Positions 42,825 through 51,309 of a stretch of DNA of 64,000 nucleotides are shown here, piece after piece. The notes below the pieces were generated by a model. That model searched no databases, had not been told where the DNA came from, and saw only the letters and a list, made by a program, of their open reading frames with translations. The position numbers and the translations under genes were made by a program. The DNA lies in the IMG/VR virus record IMGVR_UViG_3300014914_000003, positions 96,024 to 160,023 of that record. The stretch is one strand, 5' to 3'. Source of the DNA: a virus. How positions within the stretch are numbered: position 1 is the first letter of the stretch; the number at the start of each line of letters is the position of its first letter.

Positions 42825-43355
42825 ATACAAAACTATGCTAATGCCATTAGTAATCTTGCAGCAATATCAAAACTTATTTTGGTCAAAAGCCAACCGATTA
42901 AATAATTGTTGGAATTGGCGACCAGCCCCAGCCAGCGGAAAGTACGGACTATTTGCAATAGTACACAATAAGATACGATATCACATAAGAGCCCATCGTG
43001 CGGCATGGATGTTACAACATCACTGTCAAATTCCGCCAAAACTTTTAATATGTCATCATTGCGATAATCCAGTCTGTGTCAATCCAGATCATCTCTTTTC
43101 GGGAACGAATGCTGACAACCCATCGGATATGTCGCAAAAGGAAGATCACCCAAGGGGCGAAAAAGAATACTAGAAAACTGCGCCAGAGGCGAAAATAACG
43201 GATGGTCCAAACTAACAACCACAAAAGTCCAAAAAATCAAGACAATTTTGTCAAAACCAGATAGACCATCATATAGACAAATGGCAAAACAATTTAGTGT
43301 CGGCTATACCACTGTTTGGCACATTGCGAAAGGAGATACTTGGAAACATGTGTGA
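42817..43355 (+). pseudogene. HNH endonuclease, C-terminal HTH out of frame
   Basis: ATG 42817 overlaps the methyltransferase stop. Intact part to TAG at 43171: CWNWRPAPASGKYGLF, ICHHCDNPVCVNPDHLFSGT, a standard HNH_3 core. Beyond the stop, another frame continues GENNGWSKLTTTKV...YRQMAKQFSVGYTTVWHIAKG, the DNA-binding tail normally attached. A small indel therefore truncates the protein at about 119 aa. Two similar stretches near the break (GGGGCGAAAA, AGAGGCGAAAA) may have caused it. Confidence 0.65.
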
Positions 43356-44145
43356 CGTAGCAGAAAACGGCATACATCTGACAAAGGAATACTACAAGGA
43401 CTTCCTACCAACCGACCTACAATGGACGGTGACCAAAGTCGATAATGACTTCACGCTCTACGACTTGTTCCGATTGGTCTATCATGCTGATCACATGATC
43501 CCAGGCATCTTCACCACTATGGGTGTGTTGGAATTCAAAACGTTTTGGGATCAGATTCAACGCGACCGCGACCCAGACGATGTGGATGATGTTGAATATC
43601 TGGAACTCTACTGGCATCTCGGTTACGATACTCGCAAGGTCAAGCAGACCGGCAAACCGACTGATCAACCGAAGGGTAATTGCGCCCTACTCGACGATGG
43701 GCACAACTACTGGGATGACCCCAAGATCGCAGAACTGCCCAACCTCATGGCTTTTCATGGTATCGGCCCAGGTTGCCCAGCGAAGGGTCTCGACTTCCAC
43801 GAGTGCGGCGACGATTGCCCAGAAGACACCGGATACGCAATCGAGTTCACCCCTGTCAACAATCTCGCCCACCTGCCTATTCGTGTCTCGCCAGAGGTGG
43901 AATGCTTCCCGCCGTATGTCGAGTCTGATCGTGACTTCCATCGTACCGGATTCAAACTCACCATCCGGCCAACACTGTGGTGCTTCATTACTAGCATCTT
44001 CTGGGAATTGACCTTTGCTGGTTCCAATCCCAACGAAGTCGCCGACCACATAGAAGAGATTTCCAACCGTGTCGATAAAGCCAAGGAACATTTCAAGGAA
44101 AACTTCGATGAAGAAGATGGTGGTGATAACCCCCTTGTCGGTTGA
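43348..44145 (+). CDS. Hypothetical protein (265 aa)
   Basis: The start is placed at ATG 43348 (MCDVAENGIHLTKEYY...). It is acidic, with a Cys/His-rich patch (GCPAKGLDFHECGDDC). No family recognised. First full gene after the HNH remnant; its start overlaps the remnant's end. Confidence 0.6.
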   Translation: MCDVAENGIHLTKEYYKDFLPTDLQWTVTKVDNDFTLYDLFRLVYHADHMIPGIFTTMGVLEFKTFWDQIQRDRDPDDVDDVEYLELYWHLGYDTRKVKQTGKPTDQPKGNCALLDDGHNYWDDPKIAELPNLMAFHGIGPGCPAKGLDFHECGDDCPEDTGYAIEFTPVNNLAHLPIRVSPEVECFPPYVESDRDFHRTGFKLTIRPTLWCFITSIFWELTFAGSNPNEVADHIEEISNRVDKAKEHFKENFDEEDGGDNPLVG

Positions 44146-44410
44146 GCCCAATACATTCAAGCAGGTTCTCGAACTGCCTCCAGAAACCATGCTGGAGTTG
44201 ATTGAGACTGTTAGTGTTGGTGCCATGATGAGTGCCAAACTGGCTCTGGCCCCACACGATAAGATAGCCATCGCATGTACCATGCTGGCAAACGCGAATA
44301 CTCTGCTAGAACAGTGTGGATGTCAGATAGATACTACTATCAAGAACAAGACGTGGACTCAGGATGCCACGTACAAAACTGAGGTGGATGGTATGGAGGG
44401 AATCTCGTGA
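44111..44410 (+). CDS. Hypothetical protein (99 aa)
   Basis: ATG 44111 behind AAGGA. MKKMVVITPLSVEP..., with a helical core (PETMLELIETVSVGAMMSAKLAL). It overlaps both neighbours, consistent with a coupled operon. Confidence 0.55.
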   Translation, partial: KKMVVITPLSVEPNTFKQVLELPPETMLELIETVSVGAMMSAKLALAPHDKIAIACTMLANANTLLEQCGCQIDTTIKNKTWTQDATYKTEVDGMEGIS

Positions 44411-44760
44411 ACGAGGTTAGAGTACAACAGTTGCTTGACCGATGGAGCACCGTACTAGAAATGGGCGAACAAGCATCGCGGACCAAGGCTAGCAAAAACC
44501 AAAATGGGTTAGAGGGGCGGATTACAAGGACAACAGGTACACCGGTCATTTTCGATTTCGATGCTTTCGGGAACCAAAACGCTGTGCAGTCTTCGCTATG
44601 TCAAGAAATACCACAATATGCCGACCTGATTCGCAGCAAACCGGAGATAATGGATGGACATGCGTGGACTCGTGGTGATTTTATTGAGCTTTATTTCGGG
44701 CACTTCCGTTTGGTCGTGGATAAACTCCGACGACTCACCGGCCAAACGACTGACGTGTGA
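44407..44760 (+). CDS. Hypothetical protein (117 aa)
   Basis: GTG start overlapping the previous stop. MNEVRVQQLLDRWSTVLEMG..., a compact mixed sequence with no recognised domain. Confidence 0.55.
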   Translation: MNEVRVQQLLDRWSTVLEMGEQASRTKASKNQNGLEGRITRTTGTPVIFDFDAFGNQNAVQSSLCQEIPQYADLIRSKPEIMDGHAWTRGDFIELYFGHFRLVVDKLRRLTGQTTDV

Positions 44761-44977
44761 CACCTGTGGTAAGCTCAAACCAACAGCCAACATGCACAAA
44801 GTGTGGGGGGGTATCTGTCTCTGCGAACAGTGTGTGAAAATCATCCTTGCTGTTCATGTGGCCACCAATCCATTGAAAACTCTTTGTCCACACTGTTATG
44901 GCAAAGAGGGAAATACTGGAACGTGTATTTACTGCGATCTGCCATTGCAATCGGAGAAGACAAACGGTGACAATTGA
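44654..44977 (+). CDS. Zinc-finger protein with hydrophobic N-terminus (107 aa)
   Basis: Contains CDTCGKLKP, CEQC, CPHC and CIYC, four CxxC pairs, so two zinc sites. The proposed ATG 44654 (GGAGATA before it) gives a hydrophobic leader and overlaps the previous gene by 107 nt. A shorter start near 44755 is possible but lacks a clear codon. Confidence 0.5.
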   Translation: MDMRGLVVILLSFISGTSVWSWINSDDSPAKRLTCDTCGKLKPTANMHKVWGGICLCEQCVKIILAVHVATNPLKTLCPHCYGKEGNTGTCIYCDLPLQSEKTNGDN

Positions 44978-45356
44978 ACTTGAACGATCATACATCTTTC
45001 CTCACGAGAGTATCCCCCACATTGTCGATTTTCTCGGGGCCACTATCGAAGAATTACCTCTTGATCTGCGAGACTATTATCTCAACCCGAATTTGCGTGT
45101 CCGCTCCACAACACTCAAGAAGCACGACCAAAGCGACTTCAGCACAATACAGCTAACCCGCAAGGACGGTGACAAGGGTAGTGGACGACGCACTGAAGAA
45201 AATCGCACCGGAGAGATACATGATATAGCAGAGCGAATATACGCTTTTCTACAATGGCACGGCATTCCCCATGTCGTGGCCGAGCAGGGTGACGCCCGGA
45301 GAATACTTGGCAGTCTGTTCTACATGAACGAGACTGGTAAAGAAAGGTGGGAGTAG
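44967..45356 (+). CDS. Hypothetical protein (129 aa)
   Basis: GTG 44967 (GGAG 10 nt upstream) gives VTIELERSYIFPHESIPH.... Charged, helical C-terminus (IAERIYAFLQWHGIPHVV). Unknown function. Its TAG stop overlaps the protease GTG. Confidence 0.55.
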   Translation: MTIELERSYIFPHESIPHIVDFLGATIEELPLDLRDYYLNPNLRVRSTTLKKHDQSDFSTIQLTRKDGDKGSGRRTEENRTGEIHDIAERIYAFLQWHGIPHVVAEQGDARRILGSLFYMNETGKERWE

Positions 45357-46069
45357 TGAGCAACTACGTAAAGGAAGACATAGACAGATGGTTTGATTAC
45401 AGCTACCTCTCATCTAAGCGGATGATCCATGTCGGATCACACGACGCAGAGATGACACATGAGACTGGTGAATCTGGAACAGATTGTGCGATGTCTGAAT
45501 TTTTCATCAAAGCCATCACACATCTAAACCGCATCTCATCACAACCTATTGTTATCCACATGAACAACCTCGGTGGTGATTGGTATCATGGGATGTCAAT
45601 GTACGATGCCATCCGGGCGTCAACTGCACATGTCTACGGTATCTGCTGGGGGCACGCAATGAGTATGGGGTCAATCATCATTCAAGCGTGCGACTCACGC
45701 ATTGTCGCTCCACATTGCACCTTCATGATTCATGACGGATTCGAAGGACTAAGTGGTACCTGCAAGAGTGTCGAAGCGTGGGCGAAATACACTGCTAAGA
45801 TGCGAAAGAGGATGTACGAAATCTACTTCAGCCGCATGAAGCCAGCCAAGTCTCGTATCACCATGAAGAAGATCGAAGAACTATGTTCTCACGATACTGT
45901 CTACACAGCAGAAGAAGCCGTCAACCAAGGACTAGCAGATTGGGTACTCGAAACACTCGACGACCCATACAAGTTTTTCGCAACCGATGATCAGGACTCC
46001 AAATGGCAACCGACCATGAAGCTCGGTAAGCACGAGGTTGAGGACGAAGAAAAGAACGAAGACGAATGA
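45356..46069 (+). CDS. ClpP-like serine protease
   Basis: A 237-aa ClpP-fold protein. HMNNLGGDWYHGMSMYDAI matches the oligomerisation/oxyanion region. The nucleophile Ser is in GHAMSMGSII, His in FMIHDGF, and the Asp is probably in HDTVYTAEEAVNQG. Phage ClpP-like enzymes can process capsid or regulatory proteins; this one is far from the head genes. Confidence 0.85.
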   Translation: MSNYVKEDIDRWFDYSYLSSKRMIHVGSHDAEMTHETGESGTDCAMSEFFIKAITHLNRISSQPIVIHMNNLGGDWYHGMSMYDAIRASTAHVYGICWGHAMSMGSIIIQACDSRIVAPHCTFMIHDGFEGLSGTCKSVEAWAKYTAKMRKRMYEIYFSRMKPAKSRITMKKIEELCSHDTVYTAEEAVNQGLADWVLETLDDPYKFFATDDQDSKWQPTMKLGKHEVEDEEKNEDE

Positions 46070-46584
46070 TGAATTTGCGAGAATACCAAGCAAAAGCAAG
46101 AAGCACGGCTATCTATCTGAAGGTTGAGAATAACCGCATGTTATATCCTGCTCTTGGCATCATAGGTGAGTGTGGCGAAGTCGCAGAAAAAATCAAGAAA
46201 CTCATCCGCGATGCAAATGGAGAAATGACACCAGAGCGAGTAGCAGCCATCGCGAAAGAACTGGGTGACTGCTGTTGGTATGTCGCCAATATCTGTTGCG
46301 ACACAGACCACGATCTTGCAATGATGTATGAAATGCGTGGGTCTTCTATCCTCCACCAAGTTCGCAAACTTTCCCTTCCTCGTCTAGCCTTGCACATGAA
46401 TCGCCACGCAACTGCTGTTGCAACGTTACTGGAACGGTGGTACAAAATATTCGAACCCATGGTGTATAAATACTATGGAAGTCCTCGATTCGTAGCGAAA
46501 GGGGGCAACTACGATGATCGAAGTTGCTTGGATTGTTCTGAGGGACGAAAATCGATTTCTGCTAACTCAAAGGTCGCTAACTGA
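46066..46584 (+). CDS. mazG: MazG-type nucleotide pyrophosphohydrolase
   Basis: YPALGIIGECGEVAEKIKK and IAKELGDCCWYVANI provide the ExxE...ExxD metal-binding pattern of MazG. It hydrolyses NTPs or alarmones and may keep the host in a growth-like state, as proposed for phage MazG. The C-terminal 70 bp overlap the Nudix gene. Confidence 0.85.
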   Translation: MMNLREYQAKARSTAIYLKVENNRMLYPALGIIGECGEVAEKIKKLIRDANGEMTPERVAAIAKELGDCCWYVANICCDTDHDLAMMYEMRGSSILHQVRKLSLPRLALHMNRHATAVATLLERWYKIFEPMVYKYYGSPRFVAKGGNYDDRSCLDCSEGRKSISANSKVAN

Positions 46585-46963
46585 CACAGCTAGTGGAACA
46601 TGGGTCTTTCCGGGAGGAAAGATGGACCCAGAAGACCGTACTCTTGTTGATACAGCAGCAAGGGAGCTAAAAGAAAAAGTGGGAATTGAAGGAGAACAAT
46701 TCAAACTACTATGTGACACACACCTGGACAAGTATCGCGTCCAGGTTTTTTGTTGTAAAAAATGGTCCGGCAAACCCCGACCGGCATGTGACGACACAAT
46801 CGGAGTGGGCTGGTTCTCGCTAGCAGAAATGTATGCACTCGGCCAAAGCCTTGCCCCGTTTGTTGATGATAGCCTGATGTATCTGTCGTACTTGATACAG
46901 CATTATGATAGTCATCCCGGTGAGTGGCGAGAAGGATGGAGGAAATGTAGCGAAAATGTCTAA
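46514..46963 (+). CDS. Nudix hydrolase
   Basis: Nudix box from GGKMDPED to ARELKEKVGI (149-aa protein). The last acidic position of the box (REUxEExGU) is Lys here, so metal binding may be altered. It probably hydrolyses a nucleoside diphosphate derivative, paired functionally with MazG. Overlaps MazG by 71 nt. Confidence 0.8.
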   Translation: MIEVAWIVLRDENRFLLTQRSLTDTASGTWVFPGGKMDPEDRTLVDTAARELKEKVGIEGEQFKLLCDTHLDKYRVQVFCCKKWSGKPRPACDDTIGVGWFSLAEMYALGQSLAPFVDDSLMYLSYLIQHYDSHPGEWREGWRKCSENV

Positions 46964-47216
46964 AACGTCCAAACCTGAGTTAATGCAGCAATTCGAACAC
47001 ATGTTGTGGGTCAATTCTCCCAAGGACTGGATACTAAAGACTACTTACTTCCAAGGTACACTATTTGTATCCATGTTGATAGAAGCTCCTGCCGGGAGAG
47101 AATATCAAAAGATACGTCGAAATTTCGGCTTTGACTTGATAACAGAACGTGCGTTCGACTTATGGGGTCTTGCCTCCGATTGTGTAGACGAGATGAAAAC
47201 CGAAGTAAAAAATTAG
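46956..47216 (+). CDS. Hypothetical protein (86 aa)
   Basis: ATG 46956 (MSKTSKPELMQQF...), overlapping the Nudix stop. Tryptophan-containing, mixed alpha/beta. No family. Confidence 0.55.
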   Translation: MSKTSKPELMQQFEHMLWVNSPKDWILKTTYFQGTLFVSMLIEAPAGREYQKIRRNFGFDLITERAFDLWGLASDCVDEMKTEVKN

Positions 47217-47228
47217 CGGAGACACAAA

Positions 47229-47585
47229 TTGATCACCCAAGGAAATGACCGCAAACAGCTACTCGAATTCCTGATTCAAAGATGGCTCCTTATAACAGGA
47301 CTAGCCGCAATAGAAAGGGTGTATAAGGCAATGTGTCAATTCGCCCAAGAAAATGGCAAGGAAATACCCCCCAAGCCACTTGCCATTAATGTAAATCCAT
47401 GTCTCCAGATAGAGATCATCAAACAGCACATCATCGAAATTCTCCCCGAAGCCCACTTCATAGACTACCTATATGAATCGCCAGCCCCATTAAACCCCGA
47501 CGACTTCGTGGAAATGTACATTGCGGATCATCATCAATGCGCAAGCAAAGTCATAGACCTTATGCAACGGATGAAAATCACATGA
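47229..47585 (+). CDS. Hypothetical protein (118 aa)
   Basis: TTG start at 47229 with GGAG 7 nt upstream. Helical (LLEFLIQRWLLITGLAAIERVY). The end overlaps the next ATG (ATGA). Confidence 0.5.
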   Translation: MITQGNDRKQLLEFLIQRWLLITGLAAIERVYKAMCQFAQENGKEIPPKPLAINVNPCLQIEIIKQHIIEILPEAHFIDYLYESPAPLNPDDFVEMYIADHHQCASKVIDLMQRMKIT

Positions 47586-48499
47586 CTCAGGAAAACGAAC
47601 TGAATCACGCACTCGATAACCCAGACCTTCTTATCATAGCTGGGTCTCGACTGTACGGAACAAGCACCCCAGAGAGCGACCACGATTATCGTGGTTTCGT
47701 AGTCCCCCCTTTTGAATATCTCGCTGGCCTTGGTAGATTCGAGCACCGAGTCATCCGAGAACCCGACACAGTAATCTACTCACTCCAGCGATTCATTGAG
47801 CTACTCATCATGGGAGACCCTGTTTGTTACGAAATCCTATTCGCCCCCGAAGCCAATATCATCGAGCGTACCGCAATAGGTGTCGCTTTGCTTCGCAGCC
47901 GAGAACTGTTCGCCTGCAAACGGTTCGCCCGTCGCATAAGTGGATATGCCCAATCAGAATGGCGCAAGGTCGCTGGAACGCAACTGGTCCCGGTCAAACG
48001 CACCCCAAACGAAAGCGAAGTTGTGGAGGATATCCGTGCAGTCTTCCATCCGCAGAAAGAAGAAATGGATGAGGTCATCCGCCTACTCTTCCTACAGCAT
48101 CCAAGGGAGACCCGACCGGCCAGACGCAAACTGGGAGCGAAGCGTAAGGCTCAGATTGAACGCTATGGCTATTGTACGTCTAGCGCGTGTCATACCATCC
48201 GCCTTCTGGGACAGCTAAGAGAACTCATGCAAACAGGCAAACTCACGTTCCCTCGACCCCAGGCAAAGCTACTCTCGATGATCAAGCGTGGAGAGCTATC
48301 ATTAGACCGGGTGGTAGAGCTATATGAAGATGCCAAAACGAGAGCGGATCGGGCAATAGAAAATACTGATCTACCAACGAACGCACCCATCAAACAGATA
48401 CGAACCATATACCACGAGATTGTAGCCCACTCCATACGTTGCGACCAACGCTTCGTGGACTACGCTGAAGGGTATGGGGAACGATGGGAAAGGTGGTAG
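47582..48499 (+). CDS. Nucleotidyltransferase (DNA polymerase beta superfamily)
   Basis: A 305-aa protein. IAGSRLYGTSTPESDHDYRGF is the GS...D-x-D catalytic signature of the pol-beta NTase fold, as in YcgL-type phage proteins. Substrate unknown; could nucleotidylate RNA or protein. Confidence 0.8.
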   Translation: MTQENELNHALDNPDLLIIAGSRLYGTSTPESDHDYRGFVVPPFEYLAGLGRFEHRVIREPDTVIYSLQRFIELLIMGDPVCYEILFAPEANIIERTAIGVALLRSRELFACKRFARRISGYAQSEWRKVAGTQLVPVKRTPNESEVVEDIRAVFHPQKEEMDEVIRLLFLQHPRETRPARRKLGAKRKAQIERYGYCTSSACHTIRLLGQLRELMQTGKLTFPRPQAKLLSMIKRGELSLDRVVELYEDAKTRADRAIENTDLPTNAPIKQIRTIYHEIVAHSIRCDQRFVDYAEGYGERWERW

Positions 48500-48500
48500 T

Positions 48501-49559
48501 ATGGCTGATCTAGTGAACCAAAAATTTGGTAAATTAACAGTTATCAAATCATCAGGACGCAACAAACATGGGAATAAACTGTGGTTATGTAAATGTGACT
48601 GTGGCGAGACCATAGTTGTTCGTGGCTCCAGTTTACTAGCAGGCCAAAAGGGTTGTAAGTGTCTTATGAGAGAAGCTGGTAAACGCACCAGTCAGATAAA
48701 TGTCCGACACGGACATAGCCGTCGTGATCACAAGTCCAGGGTATATGGTATTTGGGAAGAAATGACTGCAAGATGCAACAACCCAGACAGAAAAGCCTAT
48801 GATCATTATGGTGGACGTGGAATATCTATTTGTGAACGATGGAAAAAATTCGAAAATTTCTTGACCGACATGGGCGAACCACCCAGCGATAAACATACAT
48901 TAGAACGGATTGACAATAATAGGGACTATCAACCAGACAATTGCATCTGGGCAACTCGGAAACAACAGGCGAGAAATACTTCAAGAAACAGATTGATTAC
49001 TTTCAACAACAAGACTCAGTGCTTATCGGCTTGGGCCGAAGAATATGGTCTATCACCAGCCACTTTGTACAAACGAATAGTTGCACTGGATTGGCCGATA
49101 AAAGAGGCTTTTACTGCACCACCAAACAGCACGAAATCACTTGTACAATGTGCTTGGTGTGGCACTAAATTCCTGAAACCACGCAAAAGAATAACACAAA
49201 CACTCAAACAACAAAGACAGCACGCCTGCTCTCGCTCCTGCGCATCCAAACTGACCAACGAGGAACGCCGCTGTGAACCGACCACGGTCAACGCAGCCCA
49301 CACTCGCAAGGACAAGGAAAAGTTCCCTGAGAAAGCCCACGCACGCTACCTTGTGCGTCAGGCTGTGAAAACGGGCAAACTCGTTCCATTAGAAGAATGC
49401 GAGTTCTGCGACTCTGACAACCATGTTGAGGCCCACCACCCGGATCATTCTCGACCGTTTTTTTTACTGTATCTCTGTAAGGACTGCCACTCGGACGCAG
49501 ATGACTCAATCGACAAGTGGGAGAACCTAGCTACCGACTACTCAGGGTGTATAACATGA
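48501..49559 (+). CDS. AP2/HNH endonuclease fused to a second HNH-like zinc domain
   Basis: A 352-aa protein. Residues 1-62 are the zinc module (NQKFGKLTVI...CKCDCG...CKCL). About 70-150 is the AP2/HNH core (IWEEMTARCNNP, YGGRGISICERWKKFENF, IDNNRDYQPDNC), then a DNA-binding tail (LSAWAEEYGLSPATLYKRI). The C-terminal 130 aa add CAWCGTKF and EECEFCDSDNHVEAHHPDHS..CKDC, an HNH-like zinc site. Either a two-nuclease fusion, or a homing gene inserted in frame into a resident HNH gene. Confidence 0.8.
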   Translation: MADLVNQKFGKLTVIKSSGRNKHGNKLWLCKCDCGETIVVRGSSLLAGQKGCKCLMREAGKRTSQINVRHGHSRRDHKSRVYGIWEEMTARCNNPDRKAYDHYGGRGISICERWKKFENFLTDMGEPPSDKHTLERIDNNRDYQPDNCIWATRKQQARNTSRNRLITFNNKTQCLSAWAEEYGLSPATLYKRIVALDWPIKEAFTAPPNSTKSLVQCAWCGTKFLKPRKRITQTLKQQRQHACSRSCASKLTNEERRCEPTTVNAAHTRKDKEKFPEKAHARYLVRQAVKTGKLVPLEECEFCDSDNHVEAHHPDHSRPFFLLYLCKDCHSDADDSIDKWENLATDYSGCIT

Positions 49560-49598
49560 TGGTGAGGCTAGGTTTTGAGTATCGAAAAGGGGGTCGTC

Positions 49599-50192
49599 AT
49601 GAAAGAGTCATTGCTGTTCAAGCTGGAAAAGGTGGTATTCCGCTTTATCGGGGATATCAAGTGGGCTGGAGTCTTGCATCCGTTTTGGTTCATCATCAAT
49701 GGTGTGTCGTTCCGTCTGAAAGGAAAACACTACCGCGATCTGGAAAAAGTGATCCAACCTGGAGACATCCTCATCCGTCGATTCGAAGGATATATCGACA
49801 AGTGGTTGATTCCGGGCTGGTGGAATCACGCAGGCATGTACGTGGGGGAACTTGATGGCAAGGACCACAAGGTTGTCCATGCTATCAGCGACGGGGTCGT
49901 TGTAGACGATCTGATTGACTTCATGCGTACCGACCATATGATTGTCCTGAGAGCCCCAGAGGCGGGCCGTGAAGAGGCTATCAAGCGAGCCAAGGCCGCG
50001 ATAGGTAGCGATTACGACTTCGCCTTCGATTTCAACGAGACACTGAGGTTCAGTTGTACTGAACTGGTAAGTCACTGTTATCCAGGGATCATCACCGGTA
50101 AGAGGCGATTCGGTCGCATTACGGTGGTTGCTGACGACATCGTTGGTGCTCCTGCCCTGGAGGTGGTGTGGGACTCAAGAAAGGACGGCTAA
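49599..50192 (+). CDS. Permuted papain-like cysteine peptidase/amidase (YiiX type)
   Basis: A 197-aa protein. PGDILIRRFEG..GWWNHAGMYVG (His), VVHAISDGVV, and a later Cys in RFSCTELVSH form the circularly permuted NlpC/P60 pattern. Probable thiol hydrolase acting on lipid, peptide or amide bonds. Start ATG 49599 behind GGGGG. Confidence 0.75.
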   Translation: MKESLLFKLEKVVFRFIGDIKWAGVLHPFWFIINGVSFRLKGKHYRDLEKVIQPGDILIRRFEGYIDKWLIPGWWNHAGMYVGELDGKDHKVVHAISDGVVVDDLIDFMRTDHMIVLRAPEAGREEAIKRAKAAIGSDYDFAFDFNETLRFSCTELVSHCYPGIITGKRRFGRITVVADDIVGAPALEVVWDSRKDG

Positions 50193-50195
50193 GCC

Positions 50196-50501
50196 ATGGA
50201 CGAGGACACGTTCAACAAGAAACTAAGGGAATTGATCCGTGAGATCGCAAGTCCACCGGCAGACAAACAAAAGCAGCTAGCTCCGCTGGTGGAAGAAACA
50301 AAATCGCGTCACAATGAGATCAAAGAAAACGTTGACAAGGTTACGAAGTCGCTTAGCGACCTGCGAATCTGTATCAAGTATCTGTTGTTTGATCTTGAGG
50401 CTACAAGGCGAGAACGAGATCGGCTGAAGAATATCGTGGACAATCAACCACCGAAAGACGCCGACGACGACGAGCCAAACAAGGCAGAGGGTGAGATGTA
50501 G
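50196..50501 (+). CDS. Coiled-coil protein (101 aa)
   Basis: MDEDTFNKKLRELIREIA..., a continuous charged helix region (NEIKENVDKVTKSLSDLRI), and an acidic tail. Together with the following short ORFs it could be a spanin-like or scaffold unit, but there is no proof. Confidence 0.55.
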   Translation: MDEDTFNKKLRELIREIASPPADKQKQLAPLVEETKSRHNEIKENVDKVTKSLSDLRICIKYLLFDLEATRRERDRLKNIVDNQPPKDADDDEPNKAEGEM

Positions 50502-50569
50502 TGGTTGAAGATTGGCTTAGGCTATTCTGGCAAGAAGTGAAGAAGATGTTCTGTTTCTGGCGGAAGTAA
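50501..50569 (+). CDS. Very small ORF (22 aa)
   Basis: GTG 50501 shares a base with the preceding TAG. VVEDWLRLFWQEVKKMFCFWRK is an amphipathic helix, ending 4 nt before the next ATG. Operon packing favours translation. Confidence 0.35.
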   Translation: MVEDWLRLFWQEVKKMFCFWRK

Positions 50570-50573
50570 CATC

Positions 50574-50876
50574 ATGAACAACAGACGGTGGGTTATCGTA
50601 GGCATCCTTGCCTTTCTCGCTTTGTGTGTAGCGTTTGGCAACAAACAACGTTTACACTATCTGTACGAGACCCATATCTCCCCCATGATTACTCCGGTTC
50701 AAACGAATTCAAACCACACTGATGGGGATCGAACTGACGAGTCTCCCCTTCCTTATACGGCAATCGGTATTGAGCAAGATTCAAGGGGGCAAGATCAAGC
50801 TCTTTCCCGTTTGTGTCTAGGATTATTTCATATGCTTGATTTCCTATTGCAAACGACACAAACACTTCTACATTAG
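50574..50876 (+). CDS. Single-span membrane protein, C-terminus antisense to DUF4406
   Basis: MNNRRWVIVGILAFLALCVAF is a good transmembrane segment. From 50689 onwards the frame lies antisense to a real minus-strand gene and reads like its shadow. The gene was probably truncated when the minus-strand cluster joined here, and its tail is acquired antisense sequence. Confidence 0.45.
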   Translation: MNNRRWVIVGILAFLALCVAFGNKQRLHYLYETHISPMITPVQTNSNHTDGDRTDESPLPYTAIGIEQDSRGQDQALSRLCLGLFHMLDFLLQTTQTLLH

Positions 50877-51117
50877 CACCCAATGAGTCTCTCCATCCTG
50901 GTAGTAAAACAATACCTTTGCATGAACTAATAATTGCTGTCAAATCTAAAACCATACAATCAGCAAATGACGACAGAGAAGAGGTTTCTTCACTTTCTGC
51001 CGGATTCCATACAGTAAAACCATTTTTTCTCAATATTTTTGCAGCTAACATAAACATTGGTCTATTCAAATCTTTATACCCCCTCATACCCCCAGCCAAA
51101 TAAAAGTCATAAACCAT
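50689..51117 (-). CDS. DUF4406 nucleoside 2-deoxyribosyltransferase-like protein
   Basis: YLAGGMRGYKDLNRPMFMLAA, CMVLDLTAIISSCKGIVLLPGW and LGANVEVFVSFAIG are hallmarks of the DUF4406/NDT-like fold. Likely acts on nucleosides or nucleotides. ATG overlaps the stop of the AP2 fragment. Confidence 0.8.
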   Translation of the reverse strand: MVYDFYLAGGMRGYKDLNRPMFMLAAKILRKNGFTVWNPAESEETSSLSSFADCMVLDLTAIISSCKGIVLLPGWRDSLGANVEVFVSFAIGNQAYEIILDTNGKELDLAPLNLAQYRLPYKEGETRQFDPHQCGLNSFEPE

Positions 51118-51298
51118 GTTTCATACATCCACAACTTCTTGTATGACCATTTTTGATGTTATAACCCAAAGCCTCTATCTTTTTGCCACATTCACAAGAG
51201 CATAACCACCTAACTCTTTTGCCAGACATGGTTTTGGCCCTAGACAAAACAGTAAGTAACCCGAATCTTTTACCAGTTAAATCTATCAAACTAGACAT
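51107..51298 (-). CDS. AP2/HNH endonuclease N-terminal zinc module only (63 aa)
   Basis: MSSLIDLTGKRFGLLTVLSRA, WLCSCECGKKIEALGYNIKNG, CGCMKHG: the complete zinc module of the AP2/HNH family, with no AP2 or nuclease domain. It could be a truncated remnant or a retained DNA-binding miniprotein. The stop overlaps the DUF4406 start. Confidence 0.6.
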   Translation of the reverse strand: MSSLIDLTGKRFGLLTVLSRAKTMSGKRVRWLCSCECGKKIEALGYNIKNGHTRSCGCMKHGL

Positions 51299-51309
51299 GC
51301 AGAATCCCC

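Noticed and set aside
50695-50750. T-arm-like GTTCGATCC suggesting another tRNA
   Set aside because: No pairing T stem, acceptor or anticodon arm; it is coding sequence of DUF4406.
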